Assembly: GCA_028583605.1 (NCBI GenBank)
Contig: CM053327.1
Location: forward strand, 39,328,522 to 39,392,521
From: Dastarcus helophoroides
Taxonomy: Eukaryota > Arthropoda > Insecta > Coleoptera > Bothrideridae
Reading direction: 5' to 3'
DNA: 64,000 bases
Shown here: positions 42,301 to 51,910 of the stretch, one piece after another
Layout of the letters: each line of letters opens with the position of its first letter
How positions within the stretch are numbered: position 1 is the first letter of the stretch
Position numbers and translations under genes: made by a program
Notes under the pieces: generated by a model
Seen by the model: the letters and a program-made list of their open reading frames with translations, nothing else
Databases searched by the model: none
What the model was told of the DNA's origin: nothing

Positions 42301-43182
42301 AATTTCGAGAAAAAATTTGAAATATCTGTACAAAAAAGTCGAAATTTTAGGAAAGTAATCCATCGGTTATTACTTTTTTTCAGAAACATATCAAAATGCG
42401 GAAGCAATAGAAAATTTTCCTAACATTTTTTCGTTCCTTTCCAAAATCTTAGCATTTTTATAAAAATGTCAGAATTTTTTTTCAAAAGTTGTTAGACAAA
42501 ATTATAAAAGAAACTTTGAAATGTCAAAACGCCGTGAAAAAACCTAACATTTTTAAAAGAAAATTAGAGGAACATAAAAAATCGGGAGAAGTTGAAATTT
42601 GCAGAAAAAATGTTAAAAACAAATTTCTGGAAAAGTAAAAATTTGGAGAAAATTTATTTATATAATATATTTAGGAAAATAGATGCTTTCCAAAAAACTT
42701 TTCCAACAAAAAAATCAAAATATTAGAAAAAATTAAAATTTTTCTACAATACAGTGGAAAATGCGAAATCGGGTAAAAACTCAAAGATTTTGGTATTATT
42801 TTTTTTCTCAGAGAAATATCAAAATGTGAGAAGAGTTGGATTTATATTGTTTCTTGAAATTTTCATTATTGTCTCAAAATTTTGACACTTTAACCTTTCT
42901 TTTTCAGAATTTCAATTCTTTCTCGAAATATTGATTTCTTTTTTAAAAGTTTAACAAAAATTAGTTTTTGAAAATGCGTTTATCATCAAAATTAAAAATA
43001 AAATAGATTTTAGAAGATCCTAACATGAAAGAAAGATAAGGTTTCTATAAAAGAAATCAGAGAAAATTTAAAATTTCAATAAAAAAGTTTTTAATGAAAA
43101 GTCTTTAAAAAAGACCCAACATTTTGAAAAAAAACTTGAAAGCGGAATTGGGGGTGCTGCAGTTCCTCAGGGCATATACGCG
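39388..43182. mobile_element. Large non-autonomous hAT-like element, copy 2
   Basis: Left end CAGTGGCGGCTCGTAGC with the subterminal GGGGGTGCTACGACGACG, matching the right end of the 3020-9353 element. The right end GGGGGTGCTGCAGTTCC...ATATACGCG matches that element's left end but stops 11 bases short, lacking AGCCGCCACTG. Even so, GGTATATG flanks both sides exactly (39380-39387 and 43183-43190). The interior is AT-rich degenerate repeats, with a three-copy unit near 39861, 40083 and 40276 (AAACGTTTAAGTG), a TA run at 40466-40487, and a less biased island at 41.28-41.50 kb. Confidence 0.75.
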
Positions 43183-43190
43183 GGTATATG

Positions 43191-44844
43191 TCAATTTATA
43201 AATTGACATCTTTAGAGTTTTTATTCGTGTTTATTGCAACATCACATTCTGAAGGATTTTTTGTTGAAAATTTTGTCAATACCTTAGTCTTCTCTAGGAA
43301 TTTCAATGTAATGTAAACAATATTTAGATATAATTACCATAGCAATAGCCTCTTTGCCTGCGGGGATTTTGATTGCAATAAACATGCAGTTGAGTATACA
43401 GGGTGTTTTTGAAAAAATGCCATAACTGAAGGGGCAAAATTTTTCAACGATTTTAAGAAAAAAGTTTATATCTGCATACGTCCGCTTTATTTTTAAGATA
43501 CAGGGTGCTAAAAATTAAGAAAAAATTAGGTTTTTCCTTCAATACCGTTTGAAATATTTTTTTGAATTTTGGTAGATAATAAGTGGGCATAAAAATGCAT
43601 TTTCTGCAAGTAAAATATTTGTTCTACTTCTATCGGTGACGTCCGCAATAATCTTTCCCTGAGTAATCTTAACGAAAAAAATCGCAAGTCACTGCTTTTT
43701 TTAAATACAAGTATCAATTTCATAAACAACCTTAACTTCTTAGTGAACATCCTCCCTTGAGATTTTTAGGTGGCGAATGCTTTTGCATTAAAAAATCATT
43801 TACCTTTAAAAAACCATTATGTTGACTTATTTCATGCTATGGCTTTATTAATTATTAAAAATACTTATTTAAAAAAAACATGTACATCTAAGTTATCTAA
43901 CATAAATTTTCCCTTAAAATCCACAATGACCAAAGTTCTCTTAAAATGACATATTACTTTGTAGAAAAAGATGTCAAGGGCTTATTGAAATGCAAAGAAA
44001 TTCATTTTATTTTTTTTTATCAAAAACCATTCATCGGACCACAAAAATTAAGAAGAAATTTGTTATTAACGAATAAAAAGTATTAATGAAAACCTTATCT
44101 ATTTTGAAAAAAAATCAAGTAGAGTGTTTTTTTTTCTTTTTATTTTGATTAAAAATATTTAAGGACATGTTAATCGAAAACTTCGTTCTAGGAAAAAATC
44201 TGGGGGGAATTTTTACCAAGAAATAAAGAAAAATTTGTACCTCTTTTGGGAAATTTTGCAGTATAATGAAAAGATATCGATATGGTATCTTTAGCTTTTA
44301 TTCATGTTCATTGCAAAATTATATTCTGAACAATTTTTATTTGAAATTTTTTTCAATACCTTAGATTTGTCAATGTAAACAATATTATGAAATAATTATG
44401 GTAATAATAACCCCTTGTCCTGCGGGGATTCTGATGATTCTAAACAAGCTATTAGAGTATAAGAACAAATCTGTTGTGTATCATTAGAGGTTATCAATTT
44501 TAGAGAGAAATTTTGTCTTGCAAAACAACATACTTTATACTTTCATGAGACAGATTTTTAGTTTTCAACTGCGCTGCCAATTAAAAAAACATCATGACCA
44601 AAAATGATTTTTGCCGACCAAAAAACCTCTAAATATAACCAAAAAAAAACACCCTAAAATACAACCTTGTCTACTAAAATAAAGAAAAATACGTTCTCTA
44701 AAAATAATTTTTGTCAACTAAAAGTGAAGTGACACGTGTTTCAAAATTTCTTTGTCGACTAAAACGAAAACAACAAATAAATATAGTTTGTGACTAATAA
44801 AAAAATTATAGAAAATTAGAACAATAGAGCTCAAATCGTGACAA
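43191..44844. other. AT-rich stretch with a mariner-like end at 43401
   Basis: TATACAGGGTGTTTTTGAAA near 43399 has the CAGGGTGTT terminus preceded by TA that is common in Tc1/mariner-type insect elements, and ACAGGGTGCTAAAAATT follows at about 43500. No matching right end was found. The rest is low-complexity AT-rich sequence with no gene. Confidence 0.4.
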
Positions 44845-45010
44845 TTTTACAGTCCTAGTCTCGGCCGACGTACTCTACTGCAACGCTTTTCTTACTTTAC
44901 ATCAATGTTCACCGTCAAGGCGACGGTTCTGTTCTCGACCGCTGCATGGCATAAAGCGGCGGTCAAATAACGGTCGTTCTTTTACGTTGCCGTTTTGCAG
45001 GAAAGCCTAG
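44845..45010. repeat. Inverted repeat arm, partner at 38914-39150
   Basis: Ends with CGTTCTTTTACGTTGCCGTT and TTGCAGGAAAGCC, reverse complement of the left arm's start. Confidence 0.5.
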
Positions 45011-46201
45011 CTTAAGCACCTGACTAATTTTTAGCAGAGATTGTCGCATGGATACAATAATAAATATCTACTGCGTAAGCGCCAGACTGCAGCCACTACT
45101 TCATTTTTAGCATAGATTGTCCGTGTGGATACAATAACAAATCCCCAAGCCGCTTTGCAGTAGATTTTCTGAGCCGACCAAAGAGTCCAAATGTAGAAGG
45201 AGTAGTGGAGCTGATATGCTTCCATTACTTCAAGATGTTTCGCGAACGAACATCATTTTGTAGGGCGAAATAATGCAGTCAATACATTCAATATATCTGC
45301 CATAGCTGAGGCGAAACTCATCTATAGAGAATGTGGAATTAATTCTTGATTCGTATTGAAAATAACTTGAATCTGATCAGACCTATTTACTGTCCAGCAA
45401 AAATTAAAAGCGAAATCTGCGCTAAAAGAAATTCTTAATTCAAAAATTACGTTCATTCACAGAGCTTACGATTTCAAAAGGATTTTATCATTCATACGAA
45501 ATGCGCCCTTAACGCCATGAAAAATACCCATCGGATAACTTTATGGTGACACTTCTTTCGTTGTGTAATTGTATTGGAAATGAGCGCGAGCCGTAAATCT
45601 CCAAGTTGTCGAGAACGCGCCAAATTTTATGATTAAATCGTGGTCGGCGAATTTCCATCGGATGAAACGGCACGAATGTTAAACACGACCAATTTGTCTA
45701 TGGAATCAATATGTCCAGCTGAGGCTGAACCGCAATCTGCGCCGCTCTGCGTGCCTCCATCCGACCATCCAATCATTTCGAGAACACGTCGCATAAAATA
45801 ATAGTGTCAGCTTGGTCCGCGTCTTTCTGCAAGTCGAAAAGTCGAGAGGCCCGATCGAAGGGCCTGGCTAGTTAGGAAACACTTGTGAACTTGATGACGT
45901 GCAATCCTTCTTGGAATCGTTTCTTGTTTACATAAAGCACCCACTTTGCTAGCCCATTTACCGCTTTCTTCGCAAACCGACGATATTTAAGTGCTCTCCT
46001 TCGATATCGACCTTTAAATTAGATTTACCACTTTAGATATATCGAGGGGTAGGGATTAATTGGTCGAAAGGGCAAACGGGATTTCGGGAATCTTATTTTC
46101 CAGAAAAAATTATCTATTACAATCTTTGATTTTTTCGGTTCTCTCGCTCCCATGAATCGGTTTCGCTTAAGGTAATTCCCCGGCTGCAGTCGTATATCTA
46201 C

Positions 46202-46651
46202 TAGAGATGGGTAGCAAACTGCGGACCTGTTCTTTTGCATCTAGTTCACTCGCAGAATCCGGTGCACCTATAGTTCCTATTTTAATTAACTAGGTTCGCA
46301 GCCGCTCAGTTAAGTTTGAGATTTTATATTAGATGGAGTACTGACCCAAAGACTAGGCTGATTTACTGACAGTAATACTGCTGATGTTACCAAACCAAAA
46401 ATACGGAATCTGTAGATGACGACAGCTCAATTCAATTCGTCCTTGGAATCACTGATATATTTTTACAAGTTACGATGTAAAAAGTTCCAGCGTTCCGATC
46501 CGGCCAAAGGATCAAAGAACTAAAGAAGCCACTAGATCTAAATACTTAATCAGACGCGCAGGTCCTGCACCTAGTTTGATGCACCTAGTTCAAAATAAAA
46601 ATCGGAGTAGTTGCACCTATTCCGAAAAAAAAGCAGGACCACCCACCTCTA
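46202..46651. mobile_element. hAT-type MITE, copy 2
   Basis: Termini TAGAGATGGGTAGC and CACCCACCTCTA, identical target duplications ATATCTAC (46194-46201 and 46652-46659). It is about 60 bases longer than the copy at 23614 because of a segment around 46301-46355. The target is the first bases of the tandem unit. Confidence 0.9.
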
Positions 46652-46942
46652 ATATCTACTGTGTAAGCGCCAGACTTCATTTTTAGCATAGATTGTCCGT
46701 GTGGATACAATAACAAATCCTCAAGCCGCTTTGCAGTAGATTTTCTGAGCCGACCAAAGAGGCCAAAGGTAGAAGGAGTAGTGGAGCTCCTTTACTTCAA
46801 GATGTTTCCCGAACGAACATCATTTTGTAGGGCGAAATAATGCAGTCAATACATTCAATATATCTGCCATAGCTGAGGCGAATTTCATCTATAGAGAGTG
46901 TAGAATTAAAAAGAAACAAAATTTCATAGATGACCACAGTAA

Positions 46943-47183
46943 TTAACCCTTTAACTGCGGCTGTCGTCAAGCGATGCAACGACTCTTTCATGAGATATGG
47001 GTGTCATCAATAAGCTTTTTAAAAAATTAAGCCAAGATCGGGTCCCACTTATTGACAATTCTCCAATAAAATCGCATCACATTTAGCTCCTGTTAAAAAT
47101 ACATTTACAGTTACTTTGTCAGCACTCGTTTTTGCGTTTGTATGAACGTTTTTGTGGAAATATTTCAGTAGTTAAAGGATTAA
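46943..47183. mobile_element. Possible piggyBac-type MITE with TTAA ends (copy in unit 2)
   Basis: TTAA-CCCTTTAACTGC at the left and GTAGTTAAAGGA-TTAA at the right form a 12-bp inverted repeat inside TTAA, the piggyBac target. It is 233 bp between the TTAA sites. Present at the same place in unit 3 (47562-47802), so it predates the duplication; unit 4 has lost the left end. The termini are short and could be coincidental. Confidence 0.4.
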
Positions 47184-48415
47184 AGCAATTTTCGACTCGC
47201 ATGAATCGGTTTCGATCCACGCTTAAGGTAGTTCCTCGGCTGGAGTCGTATATCTACTGCGGAAGCGCCAGAGTGCTGCCACTACTTAATTCTTAGCATA
47301 GATTGTCCGCCTGGATACAATAACAAATCCTCAAGCCGCTGTGCAGTAGTTTTTCTGAGCCGACCAAAGAGGCCAAAGGTAGAAGGAGTAGTGGAGCTGC
47401 TATGTTTTCATTACTTCAAGACGTTTCCCGAACGAACATCATTTTGTAGGGCGAAATAATGCAGTCAATACATTCAATATATTTGCCATAGCTGAGGCCA
47501 AACTCATCTATAGAGAGTGTGGAATTAAAAAGAAACAAAATTTCACAGATGACCACAGTAATTAACCCTTTAACTACGGCTGTCGCCAAGCGATGCAACG
47601 ACTCTTTCATGAGATATGGGTGTCATCAATAAGCTTTTTAAAAAATTAAGCCAAGATCGGGTCCCACTTATTGACAATTCTCCAATAAAATCGTATCACA
47701 TTTAGCTCCTGTTAAAAATACATTTACAGTTACTTTGTCAGCACTCGTTTTTGCGTTTGTATGAACGTTTTTGTGGAAATATTTCAGTAGTTAAAGGATT
47801 AAAGCAATTTTCGACTCGCATGAATCGGTTTCGATCCACGCTTAAGGTAGTTCCTCGGCTGGAGTCGTATATCTACTGCGTAAGCGCCAGAGTGCTGCCA
47901 CTACTTAATTTTTAGCATAGATTGTCCGCCTGGATACAATAACAAATCCTCAAGCCGCTTTGCAGCAGATTTTCTGAGCCGACAAAGAGGCCAAAGGTAG
48001 AAGGAGTAGTGGAGCTCCTATGTTGCCTTTACTTCAAGATGTTTCCCGAACGAACATCATTTTGTAGGGCGAAATAATGCAGTCAATACATTCAATATAT
48101 CTGCCATAGCTGAGGCGAAACTCATCTATAGAGAGTGTGGAATTAAAAAGAAACAAAATTTCACAGAACTACGGCTGTCGTCAAGCAATGCAACGACTCT
48201 TTCATAAGACATGGGTGTCATCAATAAGCTTTTTAAAAAATTAAGCCAGGATTGGGTCCCACTTATTGACGACTCTTCCATAAAATCGTATCATCCTTAG
48301 TTCCTATTATAAATACATTTACAATTACTTTGTTAACACTCATTTTTGCGTTTCTATGAACGTTTTTGTGGAAATATTTCAGTAGTTAAAAGGGTAATGT
48401 AATTTTCGGTTTGTT

Positions 48416-48830
48416 TTAACTCGGAAGGATATGATAACGAAGGCTTCCACTGCCAGAGTCAGTACAGGATATACTTCTTCCCGGATTGGACCGTGTTAAA
48501 GAACTACTAAAACTGTTCGACGTTTCGCCCGCCATTGTAGAAGGCTTCTTCAGGAACAAAAAAAAGAAACAATAAATAAAAGAGAAATATAAGGAAATGA
48601 AAGAATGAAAAGGCCAATTTAAAACATCAGACCACGGTAACTCAGTATGTCCGCCATACCAGAGGCGAAACTCTTCTGACAGAAGAGTACGGTAACTCAG
48701 TATGTCCACCATACCAGAGGCGAAACTCTTCTGAATTGAAAATTGGTACAAAGGATAAGAAAGTTTAGACAGAAGCAAGGTAACTCAGTATGTCCACCAT
48801 ACCAGCGGAGAAAATCTTCTGAGAGGAAAG
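48416..48830 (-). mobile_element. Penelope-like element 3' terminal segment with short array
   Basis: From right to left on the minus strand: two to three units of the SFASGMVDILSY array, the poly-T/C stretch, the CTGAAGA...GGGCGAAACGTCGAAC core (48518-48553), the CGGTCCAATCCGGGAAGAAG block and GTACTGACTCTGGCAGTGG. It is the same order as 1640-2510. Confidence 0.6.
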
Positions 48831-48862
48831 AGGGAAACTTTATATATCATTCGTCTGCGCGA

Positions 48863-49126
48863 TCACTCCCGAAGATTTCCGATGGTTGGTTTCCAGTTGG
48901 AGGAAAGCATGTAACCGTCGTCTCTGTTGATGTTTTTGGGGAATTTTTGGATTTCAATGGACTCGCGTATCTTCCTATTATAGTAATTGGGAATATTGGA
49001 TATAATTGATACATTATCAAAGAGAATCTTTAGTAGTTCTTTGACTCGGTCCAATCTCGTAAAGGATAATCCTATTACGCCTTTAAAGAATTGTGGGAAA
49101 GATACTGAAATAAAGATAGATGTCAA
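48863..49126 (-). pseudogene. Penelope-like element ORF, C-terminal fragment
   Basis: An 87-codon minus-strand frame ends with YYNRKIRESIEIQKFPKNIN, then RDDGYMLSSNWKPTI and a stop. The pattern R-x-x-E-(A/S)-I-E-I-x-K-x-P-x-N-x-N-R-D-D-G...L-S...W-x-P is what I know from the tail of the GIY-YIG endonuclease domain of Penelope-like retroelements. The RT and the GIY-YIG catalytic core are missing. The N-terminal 35 codons overlap a block (GTTCTTTGACTCGGTCCAAT on the plus strand) that also occurs in the terminal segment, suggesting a rearranged junction. It lies directly upstream of the terminal segment on the same strand, as expected. Confidence 0.6.
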
Positions 49127-49139
49127 TTAACCTCCTGTT

Positions 49140-49655
49140 TAAATAATGATAGGTTGTCATTGTCTGGGAAAATTGTCAGGAATTTCAAAGTTTGAAGTGA
49201 TGCAGAAAGAAGGGTCGCCATAGATAGAAGGCCTGATTGTGTTAAGCTGGGCAGGCTTGCTGTCTCTGACTGTCTAGCATGCCTTAAGAATGTTCCCTTT
49301 GGGGGGATCAGACTTATCGGTCCTAGCCAGTATCTTTCGTGAAAGCACTTGTAGAAAGAGATAAGGCTGCAGTCATTTGCCTGTGCTTCACCAATTCGAA
49401 AGACTAGGTTAAATGCTCATCATCAATTAAGCGAATCGCTCTTCTTTGAATTGAATTCAAAACATGCTTTGGAGCTAAACTCCAAATAGGAGTGTTGGCC
49501 TAACTTGGGCTTTATATGAGAACAGTACTCTAAGAGTTGGTTTAGTTTGGGCTTCATATGAGAAGAGTCGTCTAGAGTTGGCCTAACTTGGGCTTTATAG
49601 AAGATGAGCAGCTGATGAGAAGTCTTGATGAGAATTACTTTTAGACTCTTTCTTT
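49140..49655 (-). pseudogene. CR1/Jockey-like RT C-terminal fragment, copy 1
   Basis: Minus-strand relative of 34271-34965, heavily degraded. Landmarks are the complement of RRAIRLI (CGAATCGCTCTTCTTTGAAT at 49433) and partial HRRxxD..SLFYK. Near 49.50-49.60 kb the GGCCTAACTTGGGCTTTATA phrase is repeated three times. Confidence 0.75.
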
Positions 49656-50650
49656 AAGTTCAACCCACTCACAGAAGAGAATCCCATTATGTCTTTAGAG
49701 CACCCCGAGTAGAATGTGAACAGGAATAGATGGCTATGAACCGCCTTCTTAAACAAGGTTGTAATTTATTGGGAGAATTTCGCTTGGTAACTAATCCCAT
49801 AGCTTGGAAGTTCTCTAGAAAAAAAAGAGTCTTCATAGACAAAAGTCCTCACTTTGTCAAATTGAACCACAAACGAATTTTGCTTCTTCTGACTGTCTTG
49901 TATGCTTTAAAAATCTTTCTCTGGAAGGGATCAATCCTATTGGTTTCTGCGAGCATCTATCATGACAATACTTGTAGAAAAGAGATAAGTCACCAACCAT
50001 CCGTCTGTGCTCTAGTATTTCCAGAGAATCGGTTAAACTCTTGTCATCAATTAGGCGAATCGCTCTTCTTTGAATTGAATTCAAAAGAGCTAAAATGTGC
50101 TTTAAGGCTGAACACCAAACATGAGAACAGTATTGTAGTGTTGACCTAACTTGAGCCTGGTATAGAGTGAGAAGCTAATGAGATATGAGGTACTTTTTAG
50201 CTCTAAAAAGAAAGCCCAGCTTCTGAGACTCAGACTTAGCAATGGCGCGCACTTGATCGTCCCAAGAGAAGTTAGTGCTCGCATCCACTTCTAGGATAGA
50301 CAGACCAGATGCCATCGGAAGAGTTTTACCTTCCATTAGTATGTTGGTTGCACTATCCCTTGATATTTTCTTAGAGAAAACTGCTCTTGTAGAAAACAGA
50401 GAAGGCATCAACCATTCGCTTGTGCTTCATTGATTCGAAAGAGTGGGTCAAGTTCTCATCATCAATTAAGCGGATCGCTCTTCTTTGAATTGAATCCAAA
50501 AGAGCCAAAACATGCTTTGGGGCTGAACTCCAAAGATGAGAACAGTACTCTAAGAGTTGGTTTAGCTTAGGCTTTATATGAGAAGTTTCCTCTAGTGTTG
50601 GCCTAACTTGGGCTTTATAGAAGGTGAGCAGCTGATGAGAAATGAATTAC
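49656..50650 (-). pseudogene. CR1/Jockey-like RT C-terminal fragments, copies 2-3 (1.01-kb unit I)
   Basis: The minus strand encodes DASTNFSWDDQVRAIAKS, LGFLFRAKKYLIS, MNSIQRRAIRLIDDKSLTDS and HRRMVGDLSLFYKYCHDRCS, with breaks. A second, shorter RT piece (50390-50650) follows in the same orientation. The whole unit repeats with a 1010-bp period at 50.65-51.65 kb: the CGAATCGCTCTTCTTTGAAT landmark recurs at 50057 and 51067, and its variant at 50472 and 51483. Confidence 0.85.
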
Positions 50651-51654
50651 TTTTTGATTCTTTCTTCCAGTTCAACCCACTCACAAAGGAAAATCCCATT
50701 ATGCCTTTAGAGTATCGCGGGTAGAATGCAAACAGGAATAGATGGCGATGAACTGCCTTATTAAACAAGGTTGTAATTTATGGGGAAAATTTCGTTCGGT
50801 AAGGAATCCCATAGCTTGGAAGTTCTCTAGAAAAAAGAGTCTCCATAGACAAAAGTCCTCACTTTGTCAAACTGGACCACAAACGAATTTTGCTCCTTCT
50901 GACTGTCTTGTATGCTTTACAAATCTTTCTCTGGAAGGGATCAATCCTATTGGTTTCTGCCAGCATCTATCATGACAATACTTGTAGAAAAGAGATAAGT
51001 CACCAACCATCCGTCTGTGCTCTAGTGTTTCCAGAGAATCGTTTAAACTCTTGTCATCAATTAGGCGAATCGCTCTTCTTTGAATTGAATTCAAAAGAGC
51101 TAAAATGTGCTTTGGGGCTGAACGCCAAACATGAGAACAGTATTCTCATATTGGCCTAACTGGAGCTTTGTATGGAGTGAGCAGCTGATCAGATATGAGG
51201 TACTTTTTAGCTCTAAAAATAAATCCCAGCTTCTGAGAGGCAGACTTAGCAATGGCGCGCACATGATCGTCCCAAGAGAAGTTAGTGCTTGCATTCACTT
51301 CTAGGATAGACAGACCAGATGCCATCGGAAGAGTTTTAGCTTCCATTAGTATGTTGGTTGCACTATCCCTTGATATTTTATTAGAGAAAACCGCTTTTGT
51401 AGAAAAGAGAGAAGGCACTAGCCATTCGCTTGTGCTTCACTGATTCAAAAGAGTAGGTCAAATTCGCATCATCAATTAAGCCGATCGCTCTTCTTTGAAT
51501 TGAATCCTAAAGAGCCGAAACATGCTTTGAGGCTGAACTCTTAATATAAGAACAGTACTCTAAGAGTTGGTTTAGCTTGGGCTTCATATGAGAAGAGTCG
51601 TCTAGAGTTGGCCTAACTTGGGCTTTATAGAAGATGAGCAGCTGATGAGAAGTC
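50651..51654 (-). pseudogene. CR1/Jockey-like RT C-terminal fragments, copies 4-5 (1.01-kb unit II)
   Basis: Tandem duplicate of 49656-50650. Motifs are NASTNFSWDDHVRAIAKSAS, RAIRLIDDKSLNDS and HRRMVGDLSLFYKYC, followed by the shorter piece. Stops interrupt all frames. Confidence 0.85.
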
Positions 51655-51910
51655 TTGATGAGAAAATTTCGTTCGGTAAGGAATTCCATAGCTTGGAAGT
51701 TCTCTAAAAAAAAGAGTTTCCATAGACAAAAGTCCTCACTTTGTCAAACTGGACCACAAACAAATTTGCTCCTTCTGACTGTCTTGTATGCTTTACAAAT
51801 CTTTCTTGGTTTCAGGGGACAAGTTCTGTGTTTCAATTTTTGGGCTTTATATGAGAAGAGTCCTCTAGTGTTAGCCTAACTTGGGTTTTATAGAAGGTGA
51901 GCAGCTGACG
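51655..51910 (-). pseudogene. CR1/Jockey-like fragment, copy 6, broken by a short tail fragment
   Basis: Begins like the other units (GAAAATTTCGTTCGGTAAGG), but at about 51807 it switches to TTGGTTTCAGGGGACAAGTT, the terminal word of the 9604-10109 element, and resumes at 51842 with GGCTTTATATGAGAAGAGTC from a different part of the RT. It is a patchwork joint. Confidence 0.75.

Larger units (their letters stand above)
45066..48412. repeat. Segmental tandem duplication, unit about 600-620 bp
   Basis: TATCTACTGCG(T/G)AAGCGCCAGA begins units at about 45066, 46653, 47251 and 47870. Each contains TTAGCATAGATTGTCCG, CATCATTTTGTAGGGCGAAA and CATGAATCGGTTTCG. The first unit is longer because its middle (45.34-46.14 kb) is single-copy sequence absent from the others. 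Units 2 and 3 are about 95% alike; unit 4 has a deletion near 48166. A hAT MITE lies exactly at the boundary between units 1 and 2. Confidence 0.88.

Noticed and set aside
43399..43530. CAGGGTGTT sequence considered as a complete mariner-type element
   Set aside because: No opposing end or TA-flanked partner was found; reported only as a possible terminus.
46797..47610. Two near-identical 64-codon minus-strand frames (46797-46991, 47416-47610)
   Set aside because: They are copies of the same tandem unit spanning an element boundary. The similarity comes from duplication, and the fourth unit has lost part of the frame.
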